The position numbers and the translations under genes are program-made. A stretch of 64,000 nucleotides of DNA from Buddleja alternifolia (lineage: Eukaryota > Streptophyta > Magnoliopsida > Lamiales > Scrophulariaceae): the NCBI GenBank assembly GCA_019426215.1, contig CM033397.1:29948480-30012479 (forward strand), written 5' to 3'. Below the pieces are notes generated by a model that was not told the origin of the DNA, did no database searches, and saw nothing but the letters and a program-made list of their open reading frames with translations. This document shows positions 23,315-34,867 of this stretch, in pieces; the first letter of the stretch is position 1; every line of letters starts with the position of its first letter.

Positions 23315-25002
23315 ATGGTAAAGATTCTATCTCCCGTATCTCTCTTTGATAAAATCTTCACTGCCAATCTCAGATCTTGGAACGGCTCAGTGATCAATTC
23401 ATTCAAAGGATATCCGCTGCTCCCTTCCATTCGCAGTGAGGTACTCAATCACTATGAGTATGTTCTTTCTCTGCTTGAAAGGAATCAAGAGCTCGGTCAA
23501 GCCATTTATCCGTATCTTGAAGAGTACTATGCGGACTGTGTGCCTACACATCGACGTCCTGCATCTCTTCCCTCAGATTGCTTGATTGGATTTGCCAGAA
23601 CTCACTGCATAGATTCACTATTCTCCATCGCTCAAGCGCCGTCCAAAGTTTTCCCAGATCATGTGCTGGATATCATTGGTCCAATGTACATCAGGGCCAT
23701 TGATAGTCCTCTTCGCACATTTATCTCCGGTACTTGTATGTCCAGGACCAGACTCATTGAACTCTTGGATTCTACATCCACCTCTTATGCCGACTCAGCA
23801 AGCTGGAACTTCCAATTCACTGACTTTCGCCAACCTGAGTCAACGCTTGAGGAAGCGCCTGCTGAGACATCTGAAGCGTCCAAATCTGCAGATACCAGTA
23901 TTCCTGACGCTCCTGAACATGCTACCATTGATAGTGCTGAAGATACTTCCCTGGATATTCGAGGTACTGTTTTTGATCCAGCCTATCAAGTTCCTTTTGA
24001 CTCTCTCAAACACTCATCACGGTTCAAGCGATCAGCTCCTCAAGCGGTTCAATCAGATGAGAATCAAGCCTTCGGTCCCCTGCTTAAATCTGTTTTGGAG
24101 ACAATTAGCGCTCAAGCTACTCAGAGTGAAGAATCTCTCCATTGGATTAAGGAAGACCTGGCAAAGATTGAAACTCACGTAATGAGCGCTCAGATTGCTC
24201 ATATGCGTAGTTCAGCTCAAGCGGCAGTTGGTGAGTGCAAACAAGACTTTCAAGAAATGCAGGATGCTGCCCACGCAACCCAACTTGCCATGAAAGAAGA
24301 ACTTGAAAAGCGCCTTGCAACCCTTGAGATCTCTGTGAATGACGCCACCAGCGCTAAGCTTCTTGTTATGCAGGAACGCTTCGACAAGCGTCTGGATGAC
24401 ATCACAGATTCCTTATCTCAGATTGCTCATCAGGTAAGTGTACTCACAAACCACTTCTTAAAATCTGATGATGGCAATAAGGGGGAAGAGAAGAAGAAAG
24501 GAGAAAAGCGGAAAGCGTCCAGTTCAAAAATTGAAGATCCTCCGTCTCCTAAGCGTCGAGTGCCTCCTTCTCAGTCTGCGCTTAATCTCCCGTCTTGGAT
24601 AACTGCTCTGAAACAAAGTTCATCCGGAGCGCCCAGTAGTACGCTAAGGGAACCTCCTAGAGCGTTATATCCAAACCTACCAATTCCTACAAGAGCACTG
24701 CTTAAACAGTTTGACATTCCTCTTCAGAGAACATCCATTTCAGAACCTACAGATCCACAGATCTTAGCTGAAGAAAGGAAGATGACTGATTTTAGCCAAG
24801 CTTTTCGAATCTGCCTAAGGTACATTGGTATCGACCCAACTGACTGGGATAATCATTTAAAATATTCAAAAAGAGACAACAAGAAGAAAACAAGCTTATC
24901 ATCAACAAAGATCATGAAGCAATGATGATCTTGGAAGACAATCTGACTGAAGCTATCCGAGCTGAAATGTCCAAGCGATACAGAGTTAGACCAAGTCATT
25001 AA
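23315..25002 (+). pseudogene. Copia extra ORF, part 3, coiled coil
   Basis: The frame 23315-24925 is open for 536 codons and begins at an in-frame ATG, although the original protein clearly started upstream. The first ~170 residues are globular. Residues about 250-400 are a long heptad-rich coiled coil (ESLHWIKEDLAKIETHV and the block around MQERFDKRLDDITDSLSQIA). A Lys-rich stretch with a likely nuclear signal follows (GEKRKASSSKIEDPPSPKRR). A late frameshift near 24915 shifts the last ~25 residues. Coiled coils are reported in Sirevirus env-like proteins. Role unproven. Confidence 0.6.
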
Positions 25003-25224
25003 AGCTTTCTGATTTTACATTATCTATATTCTTGTCTCTTATATCTTTAAATATTCAGCTGTAAAAATGCTTGTAATTCTCGATAAATATGAAATGCATT
25101 TTTTTTCTTGCTGAAACATCTCGTTGAAGCGTAACTAACTTTAACTAACGTCTACTGATCAAAGCTAACTTTTACTTTTGGCTATCTAACTCTTGAACTA
25201 TAAAAGAGTAAGTATTGCCATCAT

Positions 25225-25239
25225 CAAAAAGGGGGAAAT
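25225..25239 (+). other. Polypurine tract of the copia element
   Basis: CAAAAAGGGGGAAATT directly precedes the LTR start TGTTAGGAATTTC. It is the plus-strand primer site in reverse transcription. Confidence 0.85.
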
Positions 25240-26784
25240 TGTTAGGAATTTCATGTTAGAAGTTTTGATGATGACAATTAAGTTTTTGTTAGACCCCAAA
25301 AAGTTGTAAGTTTATTTTCGTAGAAAACTTGTATAGGCTTTGAAGCATTAGACTTGTAATAGATTTATTAGGCTTTGTTATCTTACTTTAGAGTGTTAGG
25401 CAAAATAGTCTTAGGCTGAGCGTCTGATGATTTCTGAGTGAGTTTATCAGTGGTAAAGTTCGAAGACTCAAGCGCCTGATCTCAGAAGATAGATACAGTC
25501 TCCAAGCGTCCACTTTGGCCAGCTATATCAAGCGTTACCTTATGGGACAAAAGTGATTTCACCTGAATTTACTTCTAAGTCTAGAAGGAGTTTAATGCAA
25601 ATATTCTCAAAGCATTAAAATACCAACGGGTATTAATTTCAAATGCATTAAATGTTGATAAGAGCATTTAATATGATAAGCAATGTCAGACGTACGGAGA
25701 AGCTACCCTATTGGACTGTCAACTATCTCAGACTGCAGCACCAACTTTCGTGCAGCAGATTTTCAGGAAAAAGGACAAAAGCTGTTCACTCGCGAAAGTG
25801 AGAGACACGCGCCAGTGCATGTGTCAAGCGGACACTTTCTCCAAGAATACCTATAAATAGGACTTCAACAACAAACAAAAAAAAGGAGAAACAATTTTAT
25901 CAAAGCCAAATTGCTGTTGCATTAAAATCTCATTCCTTAAACTCTCAGAAAAGCCAGAAACTTCAAGAAACATCCAAATTGCTTTTCTTATATTCCTGAG
26001 ACAGTCAACAAATATCTCAAACATTCTTTTTGAAGAAACCAGATTCCTACTGAGATATTACCAAGTTGTTTGAACTTCATCAAAATCAAACAAACCTTTT
26101 AGAAAATCCCATCCAAGCCTCGCGATCTGTGTGAAGTCGAAGTTGGATACTTGCATCATTTCTGGGTGAAAGAAGCAAGAGGGTTGAAGTGATTTGAAGC
26201 AGAAATCTGTGTGATCAAGGAGCTCAAGTCATCGACATCCATCTCTCCCTAATTTGTAGAAGATTCTGTGTGATTCTTTGAGAATCATTTTAGTGGATTG
26301 CCTCCAAGTGCAAAGGAGAAGAAGGACGTAGTTGGGATTACACCACCCAACGAACCTTACAAATATTGTGTTATTTACTTTTCAGTCATTTCATTCATCT
26401 ATCATATCATTGCATAAGTAAAACACAATCAAAAGCTAAGCACCTAAGAAACATCTTGTGACGCTAAAAACTTTCAAAGAGAAGACTCCAAAATCATTCC
26501 GCTGTGCTAACCCTGATTAAAAGAACTGAACGCTTAACCTACAAGGTCAAAGTATTCAATTCCTGAAGTCTAAGTTAACTTTATAAAACAGTCTTCATTA
26601 GACGCTTCACAAAGTCTCAAATATCTTATGTGAACGCTAAGGTGAAGCGTCACACACTTCAAGCGCCTATCATTTCAAGCGTCCAAATACGTTTAATACG
26701 AAATCTTTTTTAAGTCGAAAAAGACTTAAGGGTCTATTCAACCCCCCCCTTCTAGACCCTTTCGTATGCCACTTGGGACCAACA
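25240..26784 (+). repeat. Sirevirus-like 3' LTR
   Basis: 1.5 kb from TGTTAGG to GGGACCAACA. A TATA box (CCTATAAATAGG) is near 25850. Its last 650 bp matches 45955-46620, where a primer site follows, confirming the LTR end. The motif AAGCG(T/C) is unusually frequent. Confidence 0.85.
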
Positions 26785-27281
26785 GTTTTCTATATCTCTA
26801 TATGAAAATCGAATTAACAAAAATGCACTATTATGATTTATGGGATTTCCCGTTTTCATATAAAGCACACACAAGGAAATCAATTTTATCTCTATTCAAT
26901 TTTACATTGTGCTATTTAAATTCTCTTTGCATCCCTAATTTATCTCCTCTCGATTTCAAAACTAAGCATAAAATCATACGATTGATGATCAAGAAATCAT
27001 AAGTATTAAAAATAAATATTAAACACATAGCCCATACAAAAATAATCCGAAAAAACAAAATTCATAAATCAAATATCATAATTAGCTTTCACATGGCCTC
27101 AGTCAAAGAAGAATTAAGTTATAATCTTGCAAAGAAAGCAAAGATCTATCTTAAAAGCATGTTTTAAAAAAACAAATCTAAAAAAATGAATTAAAACCCC
27201 CTAATGTAGTTTTGTTGATGGATCTTGCGTGGATTCTCTGTCTTCGTGGACAAATGATAAGAGTCGTTCTTACATGTTTTT
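26785..27281. other. Intergenic, no gene recognised
   Basis: AT-rich sequence between the copia 3' LTR and the solo LTR. One 78-codon frame has no motif. Nothing else is supported. Confidence 0.5.
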
Positions 27282-27612
27282 AAGATCGTTGATGTTTTAG
27301 GTTCATTTATGCATGATTTATGCCACATATGCATTTAATTTGTGTGCTTATTGAGTAAATGTGGAAAATCACTACAATCGAGGAAAAATGCACAAAAACA
27401 CAGTATTTCAGTATGTTTAGAAACTGAATTTGAGGAAGTGTCCTCTACACAGTTGTAGATCTATTCTTATCTTCACGTGAGAACTTGAATCACCCAAATC
27501 GGAGGTCTGTGGAGAAAGTTATGAAGGAAATAAGATTGTTGCGCCGAAAAGCAAGAAAACAGCTCAGAGTTCGCACTGTGGCACCTAGGCGGCACTTTCT
27601 CACGCCTAGACG

Positions 27613-29243
27613 TGATATATGCTATTTCTACACGAGTTTTACTTCATATATCAACTTGATTTTGATTGTTTTCTTGAACCCTTGGTTTCTCATAGTTTTT
27701 AGGATAAAATGACATTTGGAGGAGAATAACAAGGATTGGAGGTAAATCATGCATAAAGATGCAATACAAGGTAAAACGCAGCAACATTTGGGGGGTTATA
27801 GTCGCGAAGTGCTAGAGTTTATGGAGAATATTTCTCTCCCAATGTCCAAACTATACATTTAGTATACCAATGGAAATCTAACAGGCAAATCTACATTTCT
27901 TATGTTGAAGATAAAGATCATATATGTAGGGAAAGAGGTGAAAAAGTCATCGGAAGAGACGTCTTACGAAAGAGTTTTCTCATTCAATGATTTGTGAGAG
28001 ATTTTTGACATCTTTAACATTTGATTTAGGCCTTGGTGTCTTCTTCAGAGTTGTGTATCTTTCTCTTAGAATTCTACAAAAACTTGAATTGGCTCATTCC
28101 GACATCGATAGAGAAACTTATGTAAATAATACCAAAACTGGATGGAGCAACATTGCCAAAGTATAGGCGAATGCCGCTGCGTTAACCAACGAATGCCACG
28201 GTGTTTGAAGCAGTAGAAAATGCAGCAGCATTCACTAATGAATGCTACAACATTTGTAAGAACACCCGGGCACTATAAATATCTGTTTTATGTCATTTTT
28301 CAGAAAGTTTTGGCACTCTCAGCAACCCTTTGGCCCAAAATAAAGAAAGAGATTGCTTCAAGAGAGTTTTGGAGGATAAGAGCACCATTGAAGACATCGA
28401 AATCGAGAGAGGAAGGAGGAATCAACCGGAAATCCACATCTCAACTTGGAATAGGAAGTCTTTATCTCTTTTCTTTTAGAATAGGGTTAATTTTCCTTAT
28501 GAATTGATGATGTTGGGTTTTGTTCTAAACATTACTATGAGCTAAATCTTTTTTGATTAAGGCCATGGGTAGGCCAATTATAATATTTGATTGTTGTTTT
28601 ATTGGATTAATTTTATATTTAGCTATGTATTCAATGTTTGACCTCTATGCTTACATTTGCTTGATCACCAAATGTTTGATAAAATCCCTAGGTTAGAAGC
28701 CGAGAGATAATAACCTAGGGAAGACATAAACATTGAATACCCTATAGTTAACTGACTAGAGATAGACTTGGTTTCTTTAGGTGGATTTCCATTTACGTGG
28801 GGAACTCCTAGACCTTAAATGCATCGTTGTTAATTGGGTTTCATATAGAGATATATAGGAATTCATTAACAAAGGGTAGGGTTGCTATGCCAAGAGATTG
28901 GGTAGTGCGTAAATTAGGGAGCTCTCCTTAGCTAAATCAATCTAATAATCCAATAGAGCCTCTATCTCAATCGAATAGCATGATTGGTTAATCCGTGTGC
29001 TTAATCGCTTCTCTCCATCATTTTCTCCCATGTTGTTTTGCTTCCTTGTTTCAGTTAATTGCTTTCCTTTTGTTAATTAGCATAACTCCCCTTGATATTA
29101 TGTAGATTTAACTTAGAAACGAGTAATATAGCGATCTTGGTACTTAGATTATAGTTGTCCCTGCGGATACGATAAGCCCGGACTTAAACATCCACTTTAC
29201 TACACACGCGACCTAGTTCTCTTGTTAGGATTTTGTCGTGTCA
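27613..29243 (+). repeat. LARD 5' LTR
   Basis: Starts TGATATATGC and ends CGTGTCA. It carries a TATA box (CACTATAAATAT) near 28271. Compared with the 3' copy it has a deletion of about 25 bp near 27680 and scattered substitutions, roughly 90% identity by eye. Confidence 0.85.
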
Positions 29244-29249
29244 AGGTTT

Positions 29250-29267
29250 TGGCGCCATTGCCGGAGA
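29250..29267 (+). other. Primer-binding site, tRNA-Asp type
   Basis: TGGCGCCATTGCCGGAGA differs from the perfect complement of plant tRNA-Asp(GTC) at two positions, both G-to-A. It lies seven bases inside the 5' LTR. Confidence 0.85.
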
Positions 29268-29357
29268 CAACTATTGTATCTAATATCGAGATTCTCTTAT
29301 TCGTTCTGAGATTAAGTCATTTTCTTTTCCTTTATTCTATTTCTAGTTTTTGAAGAT

Positions 29358-30572
29358 ATGAGTGCTTATAACTTTCAATGGCCATGGATGGATATGGATT
29401 CATCAATCACCACATCAAGCCCAATGCCAATGGAAACCTATGAACACACCTACCATCCTGGTTGGATAAATCATCCAAGCTCAATATGGAGTTACAACAA
29501 TGATGCAATAATATTTTCACCGGGACTTTACCATGTCGGTAGCCTTCCCTATAAACAACATGATAGTTTCCATCAACAAGAGTCAATAACGACGTCTAAT
29601 CTTGAGGACTTGTTGACATGGTTTGTTGTACGCACCGAGAGTGCATTTCAACATCATGGTTTACATTACTAGAAGCCAAAAATGATTTCTAATCTCGAGA
29701 ATTTGCTTACACAGTTTAGTGCACACACCGAGAGTAAAATCCAAAGTAGGGAAGCTCGTATAAAAGAGTCAGAAACTCATATAAAGAAGTCAGAAGCTCA
29801 TATAAAGGAATCGAAAGCTCGTAGAAGGGAGTTGGCAATACTAGTAAATCAAGTGGTTGACTTAGGGACGGAGAGAGCGCCATGCACTATGGAGAGTAGC
29901 ACAAAAGAAAGTGAGGCATCCTTTAATACAGAAGTTGAAAAATATTTTGATTTAGGACTACAATGTCTATAGCCTATCACTGAAGAAGAACCATTTCCCA
30001 AATCCATGTGTGTCAAAATAGAGGCAAAAATAATTGAGCACCCACGATTGAATAAAGAGATTTTTGAATCCATCTCAAGACATGGCCAAGAAGGAACATT
30101 AGAAATCTTCAAGAACCTAATGCCACCTACCATCATATCTCTTGGATTCTTAAAGAAGTCCATCAATCACCGGAGGAATATAGTGGAAGATGTTCAAGTC
30201 CAAGTTGCAACCTCAATGATTCGTTCGAGACATATACCATGAAATCAAGTGATACTATGGATAAAAGTGAGGAGATCAAAGGATATATAAATCACTTGGA
30301 GATTCCACTACTGAGGTTGCCAAAGCTAAGACTAGGGGAGTTTGAGACAGTTGCACACCAGTTGCATCCATCAATTGATGATCCCCTCCTCTAGAATTTA
30401 CACTTTACTCTTTGCATTTCAATTACATATTTATAGAAGAGAATTTGTGCTCACTTTTGATTATTCTAGGTTTGTGATAAATATTGGAGGGGAGAAACCA
30501 CTACACAATTGGAAAAGGCATAAAAAGGCTCGTCCCTACAAAGTTGACATTGTTCCTTACAATCCACCGTGA
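29358..30572 (+). pseudogene. LARD internal ORF remnants
   Basis: Four short frames on the plus strand are broken by stops (near 29671, 29970, 30241). The second has four 27-bp tandem repeats (29752-29826) encoding a charged helix of the form (R/H)IK(E/K)SE(A/T), likely a coiled coil. The first begins MSAYNFQWPWMDMDSS. I recognise no gag, protease or polymerase motif. It may be a degenerate structural protein of the family. Confidence 0.5.
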
Positions 30573-31525
30573 GCAATGCAAGGAGTCGAGCTAATGACTT
30601 TAAACAAGTGCTTCTTAGGAGGCAACCCAAGTTTCTTTTATCGCTTTCTTTCTTTTCTTTTGTGTCTCTGTCTTGTTTTCTGTCCCTTTACTCGTTTTGA
30701 TGTGGTTTCTTGAGCTTTTCATGTTTAGGTCTCGATCCCGGGGTACTAGCCAACCACCACGATCACTCCACCTCTCTCAAATTCAGGGTTGTATCACTTA
30801 TCCCTCTTACCTTGCGTTTATTTCATGAAAAGTTTGGGGATGGCATACGTATGTGCTTTGCTTTGTTTGTGTTTTGTCCGATCAATTTTCTTCAATTTAT
30901 ATATGCGTTAGCAAGTAAAAATTTGTTGAATTAAAATTCATGAATTGTTACATCTTTTCATAAGAGCATAATTTATTTGATTGTCTCTACTTTATCTTAG
31001 TCGAAATTCCTTATCTGTGGTCAACATGTCGCATTTTGTGTCTTGAAAGCCTTCTTTAGCCATGCTTATGCAAATTTTTGAGGATTTAAAGCGTTAAACT
31101 TTCAATTTTGTTGACTTTGAAGTGTGTATTGATTTTGCGAAGTTATAAAATGATTTAGGCCATCTTTCATTGTCTTTAGCCTTACATTTAGCCTTCACTA
31201 TATTGCATAATCTCTAGACCTTGTTTTGAGCCGTATTGATAAGAATTGAGTGTGCTAAACACATAGAAACCACCATTCGCCTTTCTTTCATAAGCCACAC
31301 CCAACCACCCTCTATTCTAAAAGTAAAACAATGTCTATTTCCCAATTAAGAGAGCATAGAACTTCATATCATTTGGCTTTTATATGGGCATACACATTAT
31401 TTTGGGTATCAAAGTTCATGGATTAGTGGTTTAGAAGGTGTTGTTATTATTGGTCATGTTGAGAAATTTGAGGTTTGGATTTTTATGTAATAAAAGGGAT
31501 GAAATGAGAAAACAATTTTTTTTGG

Positions 31526-31566
<41 letters not shown>

Positions 31567-32166
31567 CGTGCTCTCGACTTGGCTAAGAATTAGGCTTCAA
31601 TGTGAATCAATTGGTTTTGGAATTATTGTGCAACCCGGTATAAAAAAAAAACAAGTTTGGGGGTTGTGAGTTTGAAAGGCAAAAGAGTTAAAAGTGATAA
31701 GTGATGAGTTGTGAAGTTTTATGTGGTTGATAAGTGAGTTAACCTCAATGATACTGAGTTGTAGGCTCTCTTGATTTTAGTCACTTTATCCATATCTTTC
31801 GGTCCAAGCCATTACCTAGCCTTACGTCACAAGCCGAAAAGATCTTTTGATTGTGATTTTCGCATATTGTGCACTCCGATAGTTTAACGAGTTTTGAAAT
31901 GTTTCACTGCCTTTATTATCCAATTATTTTACATAATCTTGTTTAAAGTGTGCTCTTGACATGGAAATAGATGTGGGAGTTCATGATTAAGGGATGGAGT
32001 CAAAGATTCTTTGAGGCTTTAAAGTTGTTGAGTGGTCTAGGCATCGTTTAGCTTTTTAAATCATTTTCAAAAGTATAATGCTTGCTTCTGTGTGTATGAA
32101 ATTGAAAAATAAAAACAAGCCTTCATGTGTGTGCTTGATTTTATTTGATCGAGGACGATCAAAACT
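30573..32166 (+). other. LARD non-coding interior
   Basis: Contains the post-integrase phrase near 30590-30625, pyrimidine-rich DNA, and a TA microsatellite at 31527-31562. No gene seen. Confidence 0.6.
31527..31562. repeat. (TA)18 microsatellite
   Basis: A pure TA run of 36 bp. Likely length-variable between individuals. Confidence 0.98.
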
Positions 32167-32181
32167 AAATTTGGGGGTAGT

Positions 32182-33795
32182 TGATATATGCTATTTCTAT
32201 ACGAGTTTTCCTCCCTATATCAACTTGGTTTTGATTGTTTCCTTGATATTTTGATCATATATGATATTTTGACCCTTGTTTTCTCATACTTTTTAGGATA
32301 ACATAACATTTGGAGGAAAATAACAAGGATTGGAGGTAAAGCATGCATAAAGATGCAACACAAGGTAAAACGCAGCAGCATTTGAGGGGTTATAGTCGTG
32401 CAGTGTTAGAGTTTATGAAGTATATTTCTCTACCAATGTTCAAACTACACATTTAGTATACCAATGGAAAGCTAAGAGGCAAATCTACATTTCTTATTTG
32501 AAGATAAAGATCATATTTGTAGGGAAGGAGGCGAAAAAGTCATCGAAAAAGATGTCTTACGATGGAGTTTTTTCATTCAATGACTTATGAGAGATTAAGA
32601 CATTCTTCAGAGTGGTATATCTTTCTCTTAGGATTCTACAGCAACTTGAATCGGCTTATTCCGACATCAGTAGAGAAAATTATGCGAATAATACCAAAAC
32701 TGGATGGAGCAGCATCGCCAAAGCATAGGCAAACGTCACGGTGTTTGAAGCAGTGGCAAACGCCGCAGCGTTCACCAACAAATACCGTGGTATTCGTAAG
32801 CGCATCCGAGCACTATAAATACCCATTTTAGGTCATTTTTCAGTAATTTTTGGCACTCTCAACACTCCTTTGGCCCAAAATAAAGAGAGAGATTGTTTGG
32901 AGAGTCTTTTGGAGGATAAGAGCACCATTGAAGACACCGGTATCGAGAGAGGAAGGAGGAATAAATGGGAAATCCACATCTCAACTTGGATTAGGGAGTC
33001 TTTATCTCTTTTCTTTTAGAATAAGGTTAATTTTCCTTATGAAATTGATGATGTTGGGTTTTGTTCTAAACATTGTTATGAGCTAAATCTTCTTTGATTA
33101 AGGCCATGGGTAGGCCAATTACAATATTTGATTGTTGATTTATTGGTGTTTATTGGATTAATTTTGTATTTGGCTATGTATTCCATGTTTGACCTCTATG
33201 CTGCACTTGCTTGATCACCAAATGTTTGATAAAATGCCTACATTAGAAATCGAGAGATAATAACCTAGGAAAGATATAAACATTGAATACCCTATAGTTA
33301 AACTGACTAGAGATAGCCTTGGTTTCTTTAGGTTTCTTTCCATTTACGTGGGGAACTCCTAGACCTTAAATGCATCGTTGTTAATTGGGTTTCATATAGA
33401 GATATATAGGAATTCATTAACAAAGGGTAGGGTTGCTATGCCAAGAGATTGGGTAGTGCATAAATTAGGGAGCTCTCCTTAGCTAAATCAATCTAATAAT
33501 CCAATAGAGCCTCTATCTCAATCGAATAGCATGATTAATTAAGCCGTGTGCCTTAATCGCTTCTCTCCATCATTCTCTCCCATGTTGTTTTGCTTCCTTG
33601 TTTTAGTTAATTGCTTTCCTTTTGTTAATTAGCAGAACCCCCCTTGATATTATATAGATTTAAATTAGAAATAAGCAATATGGCGATCTTGGTAGTTAGA
33701 TTATAGTTGTCCCTGAGGATAAGATAAACACGGACTTAAACATCCATTTTAATACTTACGCGACCTTGTTCTCTTGTTAGGATTTTGTCGTGTCA
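32182..33795 (+). repeat. LARD 3' LTR
   Basis: Follows the purine tract. It begins TGATATATGC and ends GTGTCA, and is homologous along its length to 27613-29243. Confidence 0.85.
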
Positions 33796-34867
33796 ATACA
33801 CCGCCTCAGCCGCGTAGGCATCCCCCAACTTCTTCCCCAAGTCAGTTACGCCACCTGGACCGTGTCTGGGCGCCGATTTGCTCACGCTTGGGCATTGGTG
33901 TAACGGTTTTGAAGAGTATAAAGACCAAAAATCAAAGGGAAAGAAGGGGGTTCAGATTCTAAGCAATTTTTGGGGATTTCTGGGATTGGGAACAACTTAT
34001 CATCAACTATAAAGAGCAAGAGAAGAGGGGAAAAAAGAGATTGAAGCCTCCTATCAAAGATCCAATCAACAATCGAACATAGGGAGTTTCTTAGCTTTAT
34101 ATTCATCTTTTTCTATGAACATGATCTTGTTCTTAGCTTTTCCTTTATGTATATTATGAACTAATTTGTTAAACTAGGGCCACATGTGAAGGCCATGTTG
34201 CTAGTATTGTTATAATAAGATCATTTTCCATTTCAATTCGTATATTGCTATGTGTTGTGATTTTTTGATTGAATGCCTAGTATATGCTTGATCAACATGT
34301 GTTAGAATTTTATGGCTAGGTGAATATTTCGAGAGAAAATTGACTTAGGGTACAATAATTTCACAACATCACCGACCAAATAGGAATTGCCCTAGAAATA
34401 GGTAAAGAATCCTGGGTGAAGTAGTTCGATTTGAATCAAAGAAGCTCTAGCTCTTTAATGTATTCTTAGTGATTAGATTTCCGGGTGGATATACTTAGGA
34501 GACCGTCATTTAAGCATAGGAGTCCATCACGAGAGATCAATTAGTCTTTACCTTAGGAGCGTTTACCATAGCAATATACGTCTAATGAATTGGTAATGAT
34601 CTTAGGACGACAATACGCAACATGTTTTGAACATGAGCCTTAGTTACCTCTCCACCTTGGAAGTTTAAATCTCCAATTACTCTCGCTTTGGCTTTCTCTA
34701 CATTTCTTATTATTTAATCTCTAATTTACTTTTGTTTATTATCAAAATCATAAACTAAATAACTTGTACTTGAGGTTTGACAACCCAGACTTAGTCCATT
34801 TCTATCACTACACACGGCTAGTGCATTTTCAATCAAGCACGTTAGCTATTAGCGTGTTAACAAAGAT

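Larger units (their letters stand above)
18530..26784 (+). mobile_element. Sirevirus-like Ty1/copia, 3' half
   Basis: Plus-strand 3' half: broken reverse transcriptase, RNase H, a long extra ORF region, purine tract and complete 3' LTR. Gag, protease, integrase and the 5' LTR are missing to the left, where the gap and the Athila LTR lie. The extra ORF downstream of RNase H and the long AAAAGGGGGAAATTG purine tract are features of the Sirevirus branch. Frames are broken in many places. Confidence 0.85.
27613..33795 (+). mobile_element. Non-autonomous large LTR element (LARD-like)
   Basis: 6.2 kb, with LTRs of about 1.6 kb at 27613-29243 and 32182-33795. It has a tRNA-Asp primer site at 29250-29267 and a purine tract (AAATTTGGGGGTAG) at 32167-32180. 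The 2.9 kb interior has no protease, RT or integrase. A relic phrase near 30590-30625 (ACAAGTGCTTCTTAGGAGG then CAACCCAAG) matches what usually follows integrase in Athila-type elements. It must have moved with help from an autonomous relative. The flanking pentamers AGACG and ATACA do not match, so the target duplication is degraded or lost. Confidence 0.8.
27287..34862 (+). mobile_element. Solo LTR split by a nested element
   Basis: Two flanks, 27287-27612 and 33796-34862, appear to form one LTR of about 1.39 kb interrupted by the element at 27613-33795. The left end reads CGTTGATG (probably once TGTTGATG) and the right end GTGTTAACA. AAGAT lies just outside both ends (27282-27286 and 34863-34867), which fits a 5-bp target duplication. 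The right part resembles the Athila-like LTR of the inserted element in layout (the gene-like phrase TTGTTAAACTAGGGCC, then CACTACACACGG near the end). No internal region or second LTR is present. Confidence 0.55.

Noticed and set aside
27608..33800. Target duplication for the LARD element
   Set aside because: The flanking pentamers AGACG and ATACA match at only three of five positions, so no duplication is claimed.
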